Of a DNA stretch of 58,173 nucleotides, positions 1-7,950 are shown piece by piece. The notes under the pieces were generated by a model. It had not been told where the DNA came from. It did not search any database and was given only the letters and a program-made list of their open reading frames with translations. Origin of the DNA: an uncultured Anaerolineae bacterium (lineage in GTDB: Bacteria > Chloroflexota > Anaerolineae > Aggregatilineales > Phototrophicaceae); contig CALAJK010000104.1 in assembly GCA_937922795.1 (NCBI GenBank), forward strand, positions 1 through 58,173, in the 5' to 3' direction. How positions within the stretch are numbered: the stretch's first letter is position 1; each line of letters opens with the position of its first letter. Both the position numbers and the translations under genes were made by a program.

Positions 1-1
1 T

Positions 2-154
2 GACCGGGCGGTGTGCTTCGTCGGGCAGGGGCTGCTGCAGGAGGGGCTGCGCTGGGTGTCGGGCGGGCGCGAGTTCAAGGTGGACTTGTCCACCTGCATC
101 GGCAAGGGCGACGACATGGGCCGCTACGTCATCTACAAGGAACCGATTGAATAG
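2..154 (+). CDS. C-terminal 50 residues of an unidentified protein (5' end outside window)
   Basis: An open frame enters from the left edge and ends at a TAG at 152-154, giving the last 50 residues of a protein. The fragment has two cysteines (fragment residues 5 and 32), a Gly-Lys-Gly-Asp-Asp stretch after the second, and ends in a strand-like segment (RYVIYKEPIE). A late cysteine followed by a Gly-Asp turn and a final beta strand recalls the end of V4R-type and thiazoline-carboxylate-hydrolase-like small-molecule binding domains, but that is only an impression from a short piece and no function is assigned. It is followed by a clear hairpin terminator, which supports a real gene end. Confidence 0.55.
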   Translation, partial: DRAVCFVGQGLLQEGLRWVSGGREFKVDLSTCIGKGDDMGRYVIYKEPIE

Positions 155-209
155 GCCGGCGGTTGGCGAAAACTGTCTGTCGCTTCAAGGCTGCTTATTT
201 GTGCGTGCG

Positions 210-233
210 CCCCGGCTGATGGCCGGGGTTTTT
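210..233 (+). terminator. Rho-independent terminator of the left-edge gene
   Basis: A perfect 7-bp stem (CCCCGGC / GCCGGGG) with a 5-base loop is followed at once by five T residues (229-233). It lies 56 bases after the TAG of the partial gene at the left edge. Confidence 0.85.
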
Positions 234-284
234 GCGCTCGTAAAGCGCCGACCACCCGTCAGCCAACCGCGCAGTGAGCGCGCA

Positions 285-313
285 TTGCCCCCCAAATAGG
301 CCGATGTTAAAAT
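285..313 (+). promoter_or_regulatory. Candidate promoter for the SH3/CARDB lipoprotein gene
   Basis: TTGCCC (285-290), 17-base spacer, TAAAAT (308-313). The predicted transcription start near 320 gives a leader of about 43 bases before the ATG at 363. The same TTGCCC -35 with a 17-base spacer recurs upstream of two other genes in this window. Confidence 0.55.
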
Positions 314-362
314 AAAGAATGAAAGCGCTACCCTGCACGTGCCGCCGACTGGGGTGAATCCT

Positions 363-1514
363 ATGCGTTGGTTTCGACACATCCTGACGATCAGCGTTCT
401 GCTGCTGAGCGCCTGCAATTTGACCACACAGCCGCCAACGGTCGAGTCCCAACTGCCTACGCTGCCGCCCAGCGCCAAGCCAGTGGTCACCATCAACGCG
501 CCCCAAAATGGGGATGAGTTCGTCGTGGGCAAAGAGATTTTCGTCACCGCCAACGCCCGCGACTCGGTCGGTGTGACGCGCGTCCAACTGCTCGCCAACA
601 AGCAGATCGTCAAGACGGTATCATCCGAGTCGCCTTCCGGCCAGACCAATTTTGACGTTTTGCTGGATTACACCCCCCGGGCCGAAGGCACTGTGTCGCT
701 GGAACTGATCGCCTACCGCGGCGCCATCGCTAGCGACCCGGCCGTCGTCCAGGTGAACGTGCGCAACACCCAGGCTCAGGTCACCGCGACGGTTCCTCAG
801 CAGCCCAACATCCCGGTGATTGACCCCAACGACCCGACCTGCCGCATCTTGACCCGCGTGGCGCTGAACCTGCGCACTGGTCCGGCCACCAGCTTTGACC
901 GGTTGAGCACGCTGCCGGCCGGCACGGCGGCGCCGGTAGTTGGGCGCATCGCCAACAACCAGTGGCTCCAGGTTCGGTTTGGCACATTAGTCGGTTGGGT
1001 CAGCGCGCAGAACCCCAACAACCCCAGCGAGGCTTATGTCGGCCTGTACGGCAACTGTTTCAGCGTGCCGGTCATCAACGTGGCCACGCCCACGGTCACG
1101 ACGCCCACGCTGCCCCCTACCTGGACGCCGCCGCCGACCGCCACGCGCGCTCCGACCGTCACGCCGGGACTGCCCGATCTGGTCGTCACCGCTATCACCG
1201 GCGAGACGGCGGTGACTATCCCGCCCGGCGCGACCGAAGTGACGCGCACCTACGCCGCCACGATCAGCAATTTGGGCGGCAGCCCCACCGGCGCATTCAA
1301 GAACCGTGCCATCCTGCCCGGCGGCGCGCCCGCCGATCTGGGCGTAGTCTCCAACCTGAACGCCGGCGAAAGTATCATCTTGACCATCAATGTGACCTTC
1401 ACCGCCGCGGGCAGCTACACCCTCCAGGTCATACCCGACAGCGACAACCAGGTGACCGAGGTCAGCAAAGTCAACAATAATGGCACGATCCCCATCACGG
1501 TGACCGGGCCGTAA
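363..1514 (+). CDS. Secreted lipoprotein with Ig-like, SH3 and CARDB domains
   Basis: A predicted surface lipoprotein of 383 residues. The ATG at 363 is chosen over an in-frame GTG at 339 because it puts a charged N-terminus (MRWFRH), a hydrophobic stretch and a lipobox (LLLSAC, Cys17) at the right distance, with GGGGTGA upstream. After the signal peptide come an Ig-like beta domain (about residues 35-135), a bacterial SH3 domain (about 150-215; the LNLRTGP and GWVSA signatures are visible), a Thr/Pro-rich linker and a CARDB-type beta domain (about 265-380; it ends with the expected D-N-x-V-x-E-x-x-x-x-N-N pattern). SH3 and CARDB modules usually bind cell wall or other surface partners; no enzyme is visible. 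It stands alone between a terminator and the next gene's own promoter. The family is common in Chloroflexi but its role is not known. Confidence 0.85.
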   Translation: MRWFRHILTISVLLLSACNLTTQPPTVESQLPTLPPSAKPVVTINAPQNGDEFVVGKEIFVTANARDSVGVTRVQLLANKQIVKTVSSESPSGQTNFDVLLDYTPRAEGTVSLELIAYRGAIASDPAVVQVNVRNTQAQVTATVPQQPNIPVIDPNDPTCRILTRVALNLRTGPATSFDRLSTLPAGTAAPVVGRIANNQWLQVRFGTLVGWVSAQNPNNPSEAYVGLYGNCFSVPVINVATPTVTTPTLPPTWTPPPTATRAPTVTPGLPDLVVTAITGETAVTIPPGATEVTRTYAATISNLGGSPTGAFKNRAILPGGAPADLGVVSNLNAGESIILTINVTFTAAGSYTLQVIPDSDNQVTEVSKVNNNGTIPITVTGP

Positions 1515-1535
1515 ACCATTCTCCAACCTGAGCAT

Positions 1536-1564
1536 TTGCCCCGCGCGGGCGGCGATTATAGAAT
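1536..1564 (+). promoter_or_regulatory. Candidate promoter giving a leaderless mRNA
   Basis: TTGCCC (1536-1541), 17-base spacer, TAGAAT (1559-1564). The expected start point, 6-7 bases after the -10 box, falls on the A of the ATG at 1571, and there is no Shine-Dalgarno sequence before that ATG. The message would be leaderless. Confidence 0.6.
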
Positions 1565-1570
1565 GCGCGT

Positions 1571-4500
1571 ATGGCAACGCGAGTCTTGATGATCAATCGT
1601 AAGCTGGTGGTCGCGGTGACCATCAAGCAGGCGCTGGAACAGACCGGCGCCTACGACGTGCACCCCTTCACCGCGCCCAAAGCTGCGCTGGAGTATCTAC
1701 GCGATCATCCACAGGACATCGCCGTCGTGGATTACGAGCCTAACGCCGCCGGCGATCAGGTCGTGCAGCAGCTCCGCCAGACCCAGCCTGATCTGGCGAT
1801 CATCATCACGCCGCGCCCGCCGAATGCCGAAGCGGTGACGCAGCGGCTGCGCATCCAGGGGATTGTCGATGCGCCGTTCACAGCGCGCGATCTCATCCCG
1901 GTGATCCGCCAGGCGCTGGAGCAGCCCATCCCTCCGCCGCCGCCCAGGGAGCGGCGACGTCCGGCGCCGCCGCCAGAGCCGGCGCAGACGCGCCCGTCGG
2001 GAGACGAAGCCGAGCCGCTGGCGATCGGACCAATGCGCACCCTAGGCCGCACCCCGACCGGTGATCTACAGGAAAAACAGCGCGACGCCGATGACGATCT
2101 CCCAGCGCCAGTTGATGATTTCTCGTTGGGCAGCGAGCCGGCGCAGACGCGTTTGTTTGGCGAAGAGCAGCTCGATCTGCCATCCCCGCCCGTAGAACTG
2201 GGCACGCGCATCTTGGATGCCGATCAACTGCCCGAAGAAGAAATGTTCGGGCCAGGCACGCAGCTGCCGGGCGACCAACCGCCTTCCGGGCAGACGCGCC
2301 TCTTCGACGAAGCAGAGGATTCCTCCCCGCCTCAGACGCCTCGGCACCCAGCGCAGACGCGCATCTTTGACGAAGACGAGGACTTTTCTCTGCCTCAGAC
2401 GCCCTGGCGCCCGGCGCAGACGCGCATCTTCGATGAGGAAGATTTCGAGGAACCAGCCCTACCGCCAAATTTGCCTGAATTCTCGCCCTTGGCGAGCGTG
2501 CTTCAGAGCTTCGATTTCGATGCGGAAATTGACGACCAGGACACGCCGGCGGTGCCGCTGGACGACTCGGAAGCCATGCGCCAGTACCTGGCCACCACTG
2601 ACCGATCGCTGACCGGATCTGGCTTTGACGACATTCTCAGCGCCATTGATCCTGAGGATGCCGTTCGCGAGGAAAAGCCCCGCAGCGACCGAGCGGATTT
2701 CGAAGACCTGGTCGCCTCTATGCGCGGCAGCGACGCCCACACTCCCCTGCCCGACCGCCAGCAGCAGATGCTCGATTTCATCCTGACGACGGGCATGGCG
2801 TCTTTGCTCAGCGAGATCGAGAAGGTCAAGACCGGGCCGCTGAGCCAACCTGAGGCCCCGCCCCGCCCAGAATCGCGGGAGACGTTTCAGAAGCTGGCGG
2901 AGGAAGAGCCGCCCATGCCCACGCTGGAGGAAAGCGGCACCATCGGCGATCTGATGGTGGGCATCAGCGATCGCAGCTTCCGCAACGTGCTGTCGCTGCT
3001 GCGCGGCGAAGAAGTCGAAGAAATCACAAGCGCAGAAGAGCCGCCGGCCAGCGTCATGGCGGATTTCTTCGCGCCGCCAACCCTGCCGGAAGAACCCCCT
3101 CCGTCGAGGCCGCCGCGCCGCCGGCCAGCCGAGCCCAAAGCGCCGCGCTATGACTTTGATTACCTGCCGGAGGATGAATCCGGCAGCGAATCGGTCGCTC
3201 AGGTGGTCCTGCGGGCAGCGCTGGAGCCGCCGCCAACCGGCTTACCGGCCACCGTTGACCAGCTCATCCAGGATATTGAGACGCGCCTGGCGATGCACCG
3301 GCTGCGCATTCACCCTCTCCCGTCCTGGGGTATGGACACCGAAGCCTTCCGTGCCTTGTCCGAGACCGGCGTGATGGAGCCGGAGTTCCTGCCCGAACAG
3401 TTCACCACCGGCGTGATGATCCCGCCGACCTTGCCCGAACTGGAGACGCCGCCGGAGGCCGGCGACCTGACGACTCAGCCTTCATCGGCCGTCCAGGAGC
3501 AGGTCCAGGGTGCGCTGGCGTCGGATGTCGATACCCTGCGCGACACTTACGACGAGGCGGCTGCGCCGGCGGGCGCACTCGAAACCGGCGACGAGACCGC
3601 ACCGGGGCTTCCGGATTTGCAGTCGTTGTTCGCCGACGTGCTGGAAGTCGCGCCGCCTGATGATGAGCTAGAAATCACCGAGACATCCCCTGCATCGGTG
3701 AGCTGGCTGGAGAACCTGGTAGAGGCGCCCGCCGCCTTACTGCCGGAATTTCCTGAAATCCCTGAGCCTGAACCCCCGGCTTGGCCGGAGGAGCAGGCGC
3801 TGCCTGAAGCAGCCCTGCCTGAAACGCCTTTTGAACTTCAACCGGCCGTCCCGGCGGATTGGCTGCCCGACATTTCGCCTGAACCCACCTGGCACGAACA
3901 GGACACACGGGAAGTTACCCCGGACGAACCCGCCTCTCTCTTCACCGAGGAGATGCCTTTTGAAACCGAACCTGCCGGGCTAGAGTTCTTGTCCGGTCTG
4001 GACGCGTTGGCAGATGTCGCCCCCCCTGCTGAACCGGATGTCATCCAGGACAGTTGGGACGAGCCGGCTGAAACCGAGGCCGTCTATGAGCAGGAAGCCT
4101 GGCCAGAAACCCCACCGGCTGAAGCTGCCATTGCCGAAGGCGCAGCCGACATGGAAGCGGCCGGACACGCCGAAGACCATAACGCCTATCTGGCGCAGTT
4201 AGCGCTCAACCTGACGCAAGCGTCTCTCGAATCCAGCGCCGAGGGAACCGTGCTCACACGCGATGACGAGATCATCGCGTTCGCCGGCGACCTGGCGCCT
4301 GAGGACATCCAGGGCATCCGCGAGATGATCGCCGATGATTGGCAGGCGGGCTCAGGCGGCGCGCGCTTCCGCTTTGTCACGCTGCCGAGCGGCGGCAAAG
4401 AGTACATGCTGTATTCGATCCAAACCGATGGCAGCCTGACGCTGTCCATGATCTTCGCCAGCACGACGCCGCTGCGGGTCATTCGCAAACAGGCCCAGCG

Positions 4501-4975
4501 GCTGGCGCAGGCGCTGCAGACCATCCCCGAGATGGCGACCGAAACGGCCAGGACTGACGCTGATGAATCGGCGCTGGCCGTGGTGTCGCCCGCCGCCGAT
4601 GAGCTAGAAACGGTCAGCGTCATCCCCTACGCGTTCGTCTGGGCTGTGCGCGACCCTCGGCAGCGCCTGGACGAACGCATGCGGCCGGCGCTCATTTCAG
4701 GCATGACCACGCAGCTCACTGAGAAACGCTGGGGCATCCACCGGCTGGATATCAGCGACGAATACATCTATCTGCTGGCGGATGTCCCCGGCAGCACGCC
4801 CCCTCACGAACTCATACGCGATCTCAAACGGCGCTCGGCCGACATCATCCATGCCCAGAACCTGGATTTGACGCCTGATCTCATGTGGGCCGACAGCTAT
4901 CTGGTCCTCACGCCCGGACGCGAACTTCAACCTGAAGAAATCCAGGATTTTATCAATTTCCAGCGCATGCTGTAG
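1571..4975 (+). CDS. Pseudo-receiver / QTR-repeat linker / roadblock-like / inactive Y1-transposase-like fusion protein
   Basis: An 1134-residue cytoplasmic protein. Residues 1-120 fold-match a response-regulator receiver: Asp54 is at the phospho-acceptor position, but the acidic pair after strand 1 is Asn9-Arg10 and the usual Lys-Pro is Ala-Pro, so normal phosphorylation is doubtful. Residues 120-870 are a low-complexity acidic/Pro-rich linker with five QTR motif copies near its start. About 870-1000 resembles a roadblock/LC7 domain. Residues 1017-1134 match the order and spacing of an IS200/IS605 Y1 transposase core: YxxVW-like strand, HUH strand, KxRS helix, WxxSYxV, and the helix that carries the nucleophile. 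The HUH position reads YIY (1065-1067) and the nucleophile position is Phe1127, so DNA cleavage is not expected. No transposon ends flank the gene. Scaffold or regulatory roles are possible; the function is unknown. Confidence 0.85.
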   Translation: MATRVLMINRKLVVAVTIKQALEQTGAYDVHPFTAPKAALEYLRDHPQDIAVVDYEPNAAGDQVVQQLRQTQPDLAIIITPRPPNAEAVTQRLRIQGIVDAPFTARDLIPVIRQALEQPIPPPPPRERRRPAPPPEPAQTRPSGDEAEPLAIGPMRTLGRTPTGDLQEKQRDADDDLPAPVDDFSLGSEPAQTRLFGEEQLDLPSPPVELGTRILDADQLPEEEMFGPGTQLPGDQPPSGQTRLFDEAEDSSPPQTPRHPAQTRIFDEDEDFSLPQTPWRPAQTRIFDEEDFEEPALPPNLPEFSPLASVLQSFDFDAEIDDQDTPAVPLDDSEAMRQYLATTDRSLTGSGFDDILSAIDPEDAVREEKPRSDRADFEDLVASMRGSDAHTPLPDRQQQMLDFILTTGMASLLSEIEKVKTGPLSQPEAPPRPESRETFQKLAEEEPPMPTLEESGTIGDLMVGISDRSFRNVLSLLRGEEVEEITSAEEPPASVMADFFAPPTLPEEPPPSRPPRRRPAEPKAPRYDFDYLPEDESGSESVAQVVLRAALEPPPTGLPATVDQLIQDIETRLAMHRLRIHPLPSWGMDTEAFRALSETGVMEPEFLPEQFTTGVMIPPTLPELETPPEAGDLTTQPSSAVQEQVQGALASDVDTLRDTYDEAAAPAGALETGDETAPGLPDLQSLFADVLEVAPPDDELEITETSPASVSWLENLVEAPAALLPEFPEIPEPEPPAWPEEQALPEAALPETPFELQPAVPADWLPDISPEPTWHEQDTREVTPDEPASLFTEEMPFETEPAGLEFLSGLDALADVAPPAEPDVIQDSWDEPAETEAVYEQEAWPETPPAEAAIAEGAADMEAAGHAEDHNAYLAQLALNLTQASLESSAEGTVLTRDDEIIAFAGDLAPEDIQGIREMIADDWQAGSGGARFRFVTLPSGGKEYMLYSIQTDGSLTLSMIFASTTPLRVIRKQAQRLAQALQTIPEMATETARTDADESALAVVSPAADELETVSVIPYAFVWAVRDPRQRLDERMRPALISGMTTQLTEKRWGIHRLDISDEYIYLLADVPGSTPPHELIRDLKRRSADIIHAQNLDLTPDLMWADSYLVLTPGRELQPEEIQDFINFQRML
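1978..2446 (+). repeat. Degenerate in-gene repeat encoding (P/G)xQTR(I/L)F(D/G)E
   Basis: Five copies of a short unit starting at about 1978, 2138, 2285, 2348 and 2413 share the core GCAGACGCG and encode Gln-Thr-Arg followed, in four of the five, by a hydrophobic residue, Phe and an acidic run. The last three are spaced 63-66 bases apart. All copies lie in one reading frame within the linker of the 1134-residue protein. They look like a protein linear-motif array rather than a DNA element. Confidence 0.7.
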
Positions 4976-5005
4976 GGAGCCCTAACGCGCGCGGGCAGCT
5001 GCCGG

Positions 5006-5034
5006 GTGCTTTCGCCGTCCGGCGCTGCTATAAT
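5006..5034 (+). promoter_or_regulatory. Candidate polA promoter
   Basis: A perfect TATAAT (5029-5034) lies 45 bases before the polA ATG. The hexamer 17 bases upstream, GTGCTT (5006-5011), is poor against TTGACA but shares TGC with the TTGCCC hexamer seen at other genes here. Confidence 0.5.
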
Positions 5035-5078
5035 TTCGCCCAAATGTTCACATCTGGCTAACGCTTGAAGGTGCGCTT

Positions 5079-7826
5079 ATGGCTTCACGCCCTCTTTTCT
5101 TTGTGGTGGACGGCCACGCTGTGGCTTATCGCCAGTTTTTTGCTCTCCAGCCAAAGGGCTTCACGACCAGCGCGGGCGAGCCGACGAATGCCACCTTCGG
5201 GTTTGCGCGCACCCTGCTTGACATTTTGCAAAAAGACAAGCCGCAGTATCTGGCGGTGAGTTTCGACCGGGGATTGAGCGGTCGCGAGCACCTGTATGAG
5301 GCGTATAAGGGCACACGCGAGAAGATGCCCGATGATCTACGGCTTCAGCTTGATCGCATCTACCAGCTAGTACAGGCGTTCAACATCCCGGTGCTGGCGC
5401 TGGACGGCTATGAGGCCGACGATGTGATCGGCTCGATTGTGCCGCAGGCCATCGCCCAGGGTGTTGACGTGCGCATCATCACTGGCGACCGTGACCTGCT
5501 GCAGCTCCTCGCCCCAGGCGTGACGGTGCAGACGCCGCGGCGCGGCGAGCCTGACGTGATCTACGATGTTGACCGCTTCCGCCAGGAGTTTGGCCTGGAA
5601 CCGCAGCAGCTCATCGACCTGAAGGCGCTGATGGGCGACGCTTCTGACAACATCCCCGGCGTGCGCGGCATCGGCGAGAAGACGGCGATGCAGCTCTTGC
5701 AAACTTATCACACCCTCGAAGGCGTCTACGCGCATCTGGATGAGATCAAGGGAGCTAACCGCCAGAAGCTGCTCGAAGGGCGTGCCTCCGCCTTTCTGAG
5801 CAAACAACTGGCAACCATCCGCCGAGATGTGCCGGTCAATCTGGACTTATCGGCTTGCGTAGCGCACGACTTCGACGTCCAGCAGGTGGACATCCTGTTC
5901 GGCGAACTGGAGTTTCGCCAGCTTCGAGACCGCCTGCCCCGGCTGAACCAGCAGCTTTCGCTGTTCAATTTGGTCGAAGAACCTGCGCCGGTCATCGATG
6001 AACCGATCGTGCGCACCGTCATCGTGCGCGATGCGGCCGCCTTACAGGCGCTCATCGAGATGCTCAATCAGGCGTCGGCCATCGCCTGGGACACAGAGAC
6101 GACCGGCACCGACCAGATGACCGCCGAACTGGTGGGCATTTCGGTGGCGGTGGATGGCGAAACGGGCTACTACCTGCCAGTGGGACACCGAGACGGCGCC
6201 CAGATGTCCCTGAGCGCTGTGCTGGAAGCGCTGCGCGGCCCGCTGACTCATCCGGGCATCCCCAAGTACGCCCACAACGCCACTTATGACCTGGTCATGA
6301 TGCAGCGCTACGGCGTTGACGTGCAGCCGATCACCTTCGACACCATGATCGCCGAGTGGCTGCGTAATCCGGAGAGCAAATTTCTGGGCTTGAAGAACCT
6401 CGCCCGCCAGGAGCTGCGCGTCCACATGACGGAGATCACCGAGCTCATCGGCAGGGGCAAGAAGCAAATCACGATGGATGCCGTGCCGGTGGAACAGGTC
6501 GCGCCTTACGCCGCCGCTGACGCCGCCGTCACTTTTCGGCTCGTCGAACATCTGCGTCCCCGCTTGGAGGCCGCCGGCATGCTCGAACTGTTCAGCCAGC
6601 TTGAAATGCCCCTGGTGCGGGTGATCGCCGCCATCGAGCAGACCGGCGTGGCGCTCGACCGCCATTACCTGGCCGAGTTGAGCGTCGAGCTGGCCGCGCG
6701 GCTGCAGGCGCTGGAGGCCGAGATCTACAACCTGACCGGCGGCTACGGCTCATTCAATATCAACAGCCCCAAGCAGTTGAATGATGTGCTGTTTGGCAAG
6801 TTGGGCTTGAAACCGGAGGGCGGGCGCAAGACGACGCACGGCCACTCCACCGCCGCCGATGTGCTCGACAGCCTGCGCGGCCAGCACCCGATCATCGAAC
6901 TCATCCTGGAGTACCGGGAGATCGGCAAACTGAAGGGCACGTATGTGGATGCCCTGCCCGCCCTCATCAATCCCCATACGGGGCGTCTGCACACCAGCTA
7001 CAACCAAGCGGGCACCAGCACCGGACGGCTGAGCAGCAGCAACCCTAACCTGCAGAACATCCCCATCCGCACCGATGAGGGGCGCAAAGTGCGGCGGGCG
7101 TTCATCGCGCCTGAGGGCTCACGCCTGCTGTCAGTGGACTACAGCCAGATCGAGCTGCGCATCCTGGCGCACTTCAGCCAGGACGCCACGTTATTAGAAG
7201 CCTTCCACCAGGGGCAGGATATTCACGCCGCTACCGCCGCCGCCGTATACGACATCCCCGTCGACGAGGTGACGAAGGAGCAGCGCAATTTCGCCAAGCG
7301 CGTCAACTTCGGCCTGATCTACGGCATGGGCGCGCACCGGCTGGCCCGCGAAAGCAGCCTGACTTACGCCGAAGCCGAACGCTTCATCCAGACGTACTTC
7401 GAACGCATGCCCGGCGTCCTGCGCTACTTGGAAGAGACCAAACGACGGGCGCGCAGCCCGGAAGGGCTGACCACTCTGTTTGGCCGGCGCCGCGTCTTCC
7501 CCACGCTCTCCGGCGGCCAGATCGCCAACCGCCAGGCCATTCAGGCTGAAGAGCGCATGGCGATCAATATGCCCATCCAGGGCACGGCGGCCGATATCAT
7601 GAAACGCGCCATGATTGATGTGCATGAGGGTTTAAGCCGCGCCGGCCTGGCCGGTCGCATCATCTTACAGGTGCACGATGAGCTGGTGCTGGAAGTCCCT
7701 GAAGCTGAACTGATGGAGACGCGCGACCTGGTCGTGCGGCTGATGGAAGCCGCCTGCCAGCTCGATGCGCCGCTGCGCGCCAACGCGCAGGTGGGCTGCA
7801 ACTGGCGTGATATGCAGCCGCTGTAA
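5079..7826 (+). CDS. polA: DNA polymerase I
   Basis: Repair and Okazaki-fragment polymerase, 915 residues, close to the usual full length. The N-terminal 5'-3' nuclease (about 1-300) has its conserved acidic motifs (GYEADDVI, TGDRDLLQL, GDASDNIPGV). The 3'-5' exonuclease (about 320-510) keeps DTETTG (Asp338, Glu340), NATYDL and YAAAD, so proofreading should be active, unlike in many Pol I enzymes that have lost it. The polymerase domain has motif A DYSQIELR (Asp687), motif B with the RNFAKRVNFGLIYG pattern and motif C VHDELVLE (Asp867). The ATG at 5079 follows a weak AAGGTG signal; no better upstream start exists. It has its own TATAAT promoter and is followed by argS in the same direction with a 124-base gap that holds another candidate promoter. 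Confidence 0.97.
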   Translation: MASRPLFFVVDGHAVAYRQFFALQPKGFTTSAGEPTNATFGFARTLLDILQKDKPQYLAVSFDRGLSGREHLYEAYKGTREKMPDDLRLQLDRIYQLVQAFNIPVLALDGYEADDVIGSIVPQAIAQGVDVRIITGDRDLLQLLAPGVTVQTPRRGEPDVIYDVDRFRQEFGLEPQQLIDLKALMGDASDNIPGVRGIGEKTAMQLLQTYHTLEGVYAHLDEIKGANRQKLLEGRASAFLSKQLATIRRDVPVNLDLSACVAHDFDVQQVDILFGELEFRQLRDRLPRLNQQLSLFNLVEEPAPVIDEPIVRTVIVRDAAALQALIEMLNQASAIAWDTETTGTDQMTAELVGISVAVDGETGYYLPVGHRDGAQMSLSAVLEALRGPLTHPGIPKYAHNATYDLVMMQRYGVDVQPITFDTMIAEWLRNPESKFLGLKNLARQELRVHMTEITELIGRGKKQITMDAVPVEQVAPYAAADAAVTFRLVEHLRPRLEAAGMLELFSQLEMPLVRVIAAIEQTGVALDRHYLAELSVELAARLQALEAEIYNLTGGYGSFNINSPKQLNDVLFGKLGLKPEGGRKTTHGHSTAADVLDSLRGQHPIIELILEYREIGKLKGTYVDALPALINPHTGRLHTSYNQAGTSTGRLSSSNPNLQNIPIRTDEGRKVRRAFIAPEGSRLLSVDYSQIELRILAHFSQDATLLEAFHQGQDIHAATAAAVYDIPVDEVTKEQRNFAKRVNFGLIYGMGAHRLARESSLTYAEAERFIQTYFERMPGVLRYLEETKRRARSPEGLTTLFGRRRVFPTLSGGQIANRQAIQAEERMAINMPIQGTAADIMKRAMIDVHEGLSRAGLAGRIILQVHDELVLEVPEAELMETRDLVVRLMEAACQLDAPLRANAQVGCNWRDMQPL

Positions 7827-7840
7827 AACAACTTGCAGCC

Positions 7841-7869
7841 TAGCTCATACGCCGCGAATCTGCTAGAAT
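7841..7869 (+). promoter_or_regulatory. Candidate argS promoter
   Basis: TAGCTC (7841-7846), 17-base spacer, TAGAAT (7864-7869), giving a leader of about 75 bases before the TTG start of argS at 7951. Confidence 0.4.
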
Positions 7870-7950
7870 GCGCCCGCCGCAGGGTATACGCGCCGGCGAT
7901 CCTGCGCTGTTGCTGTCATCCGATTGCATCATCCATCAGGATAGACCGAT

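Noticed and set aside
1571..4975. An active insertion sequence of the IS200/IS605 type
   Set aside because: The transposase-like domain lacks both HUH histidines and the Tyr nucleophile, is fused to other domains, and no subterminal hairpins or orfB/TnpB are nearby.
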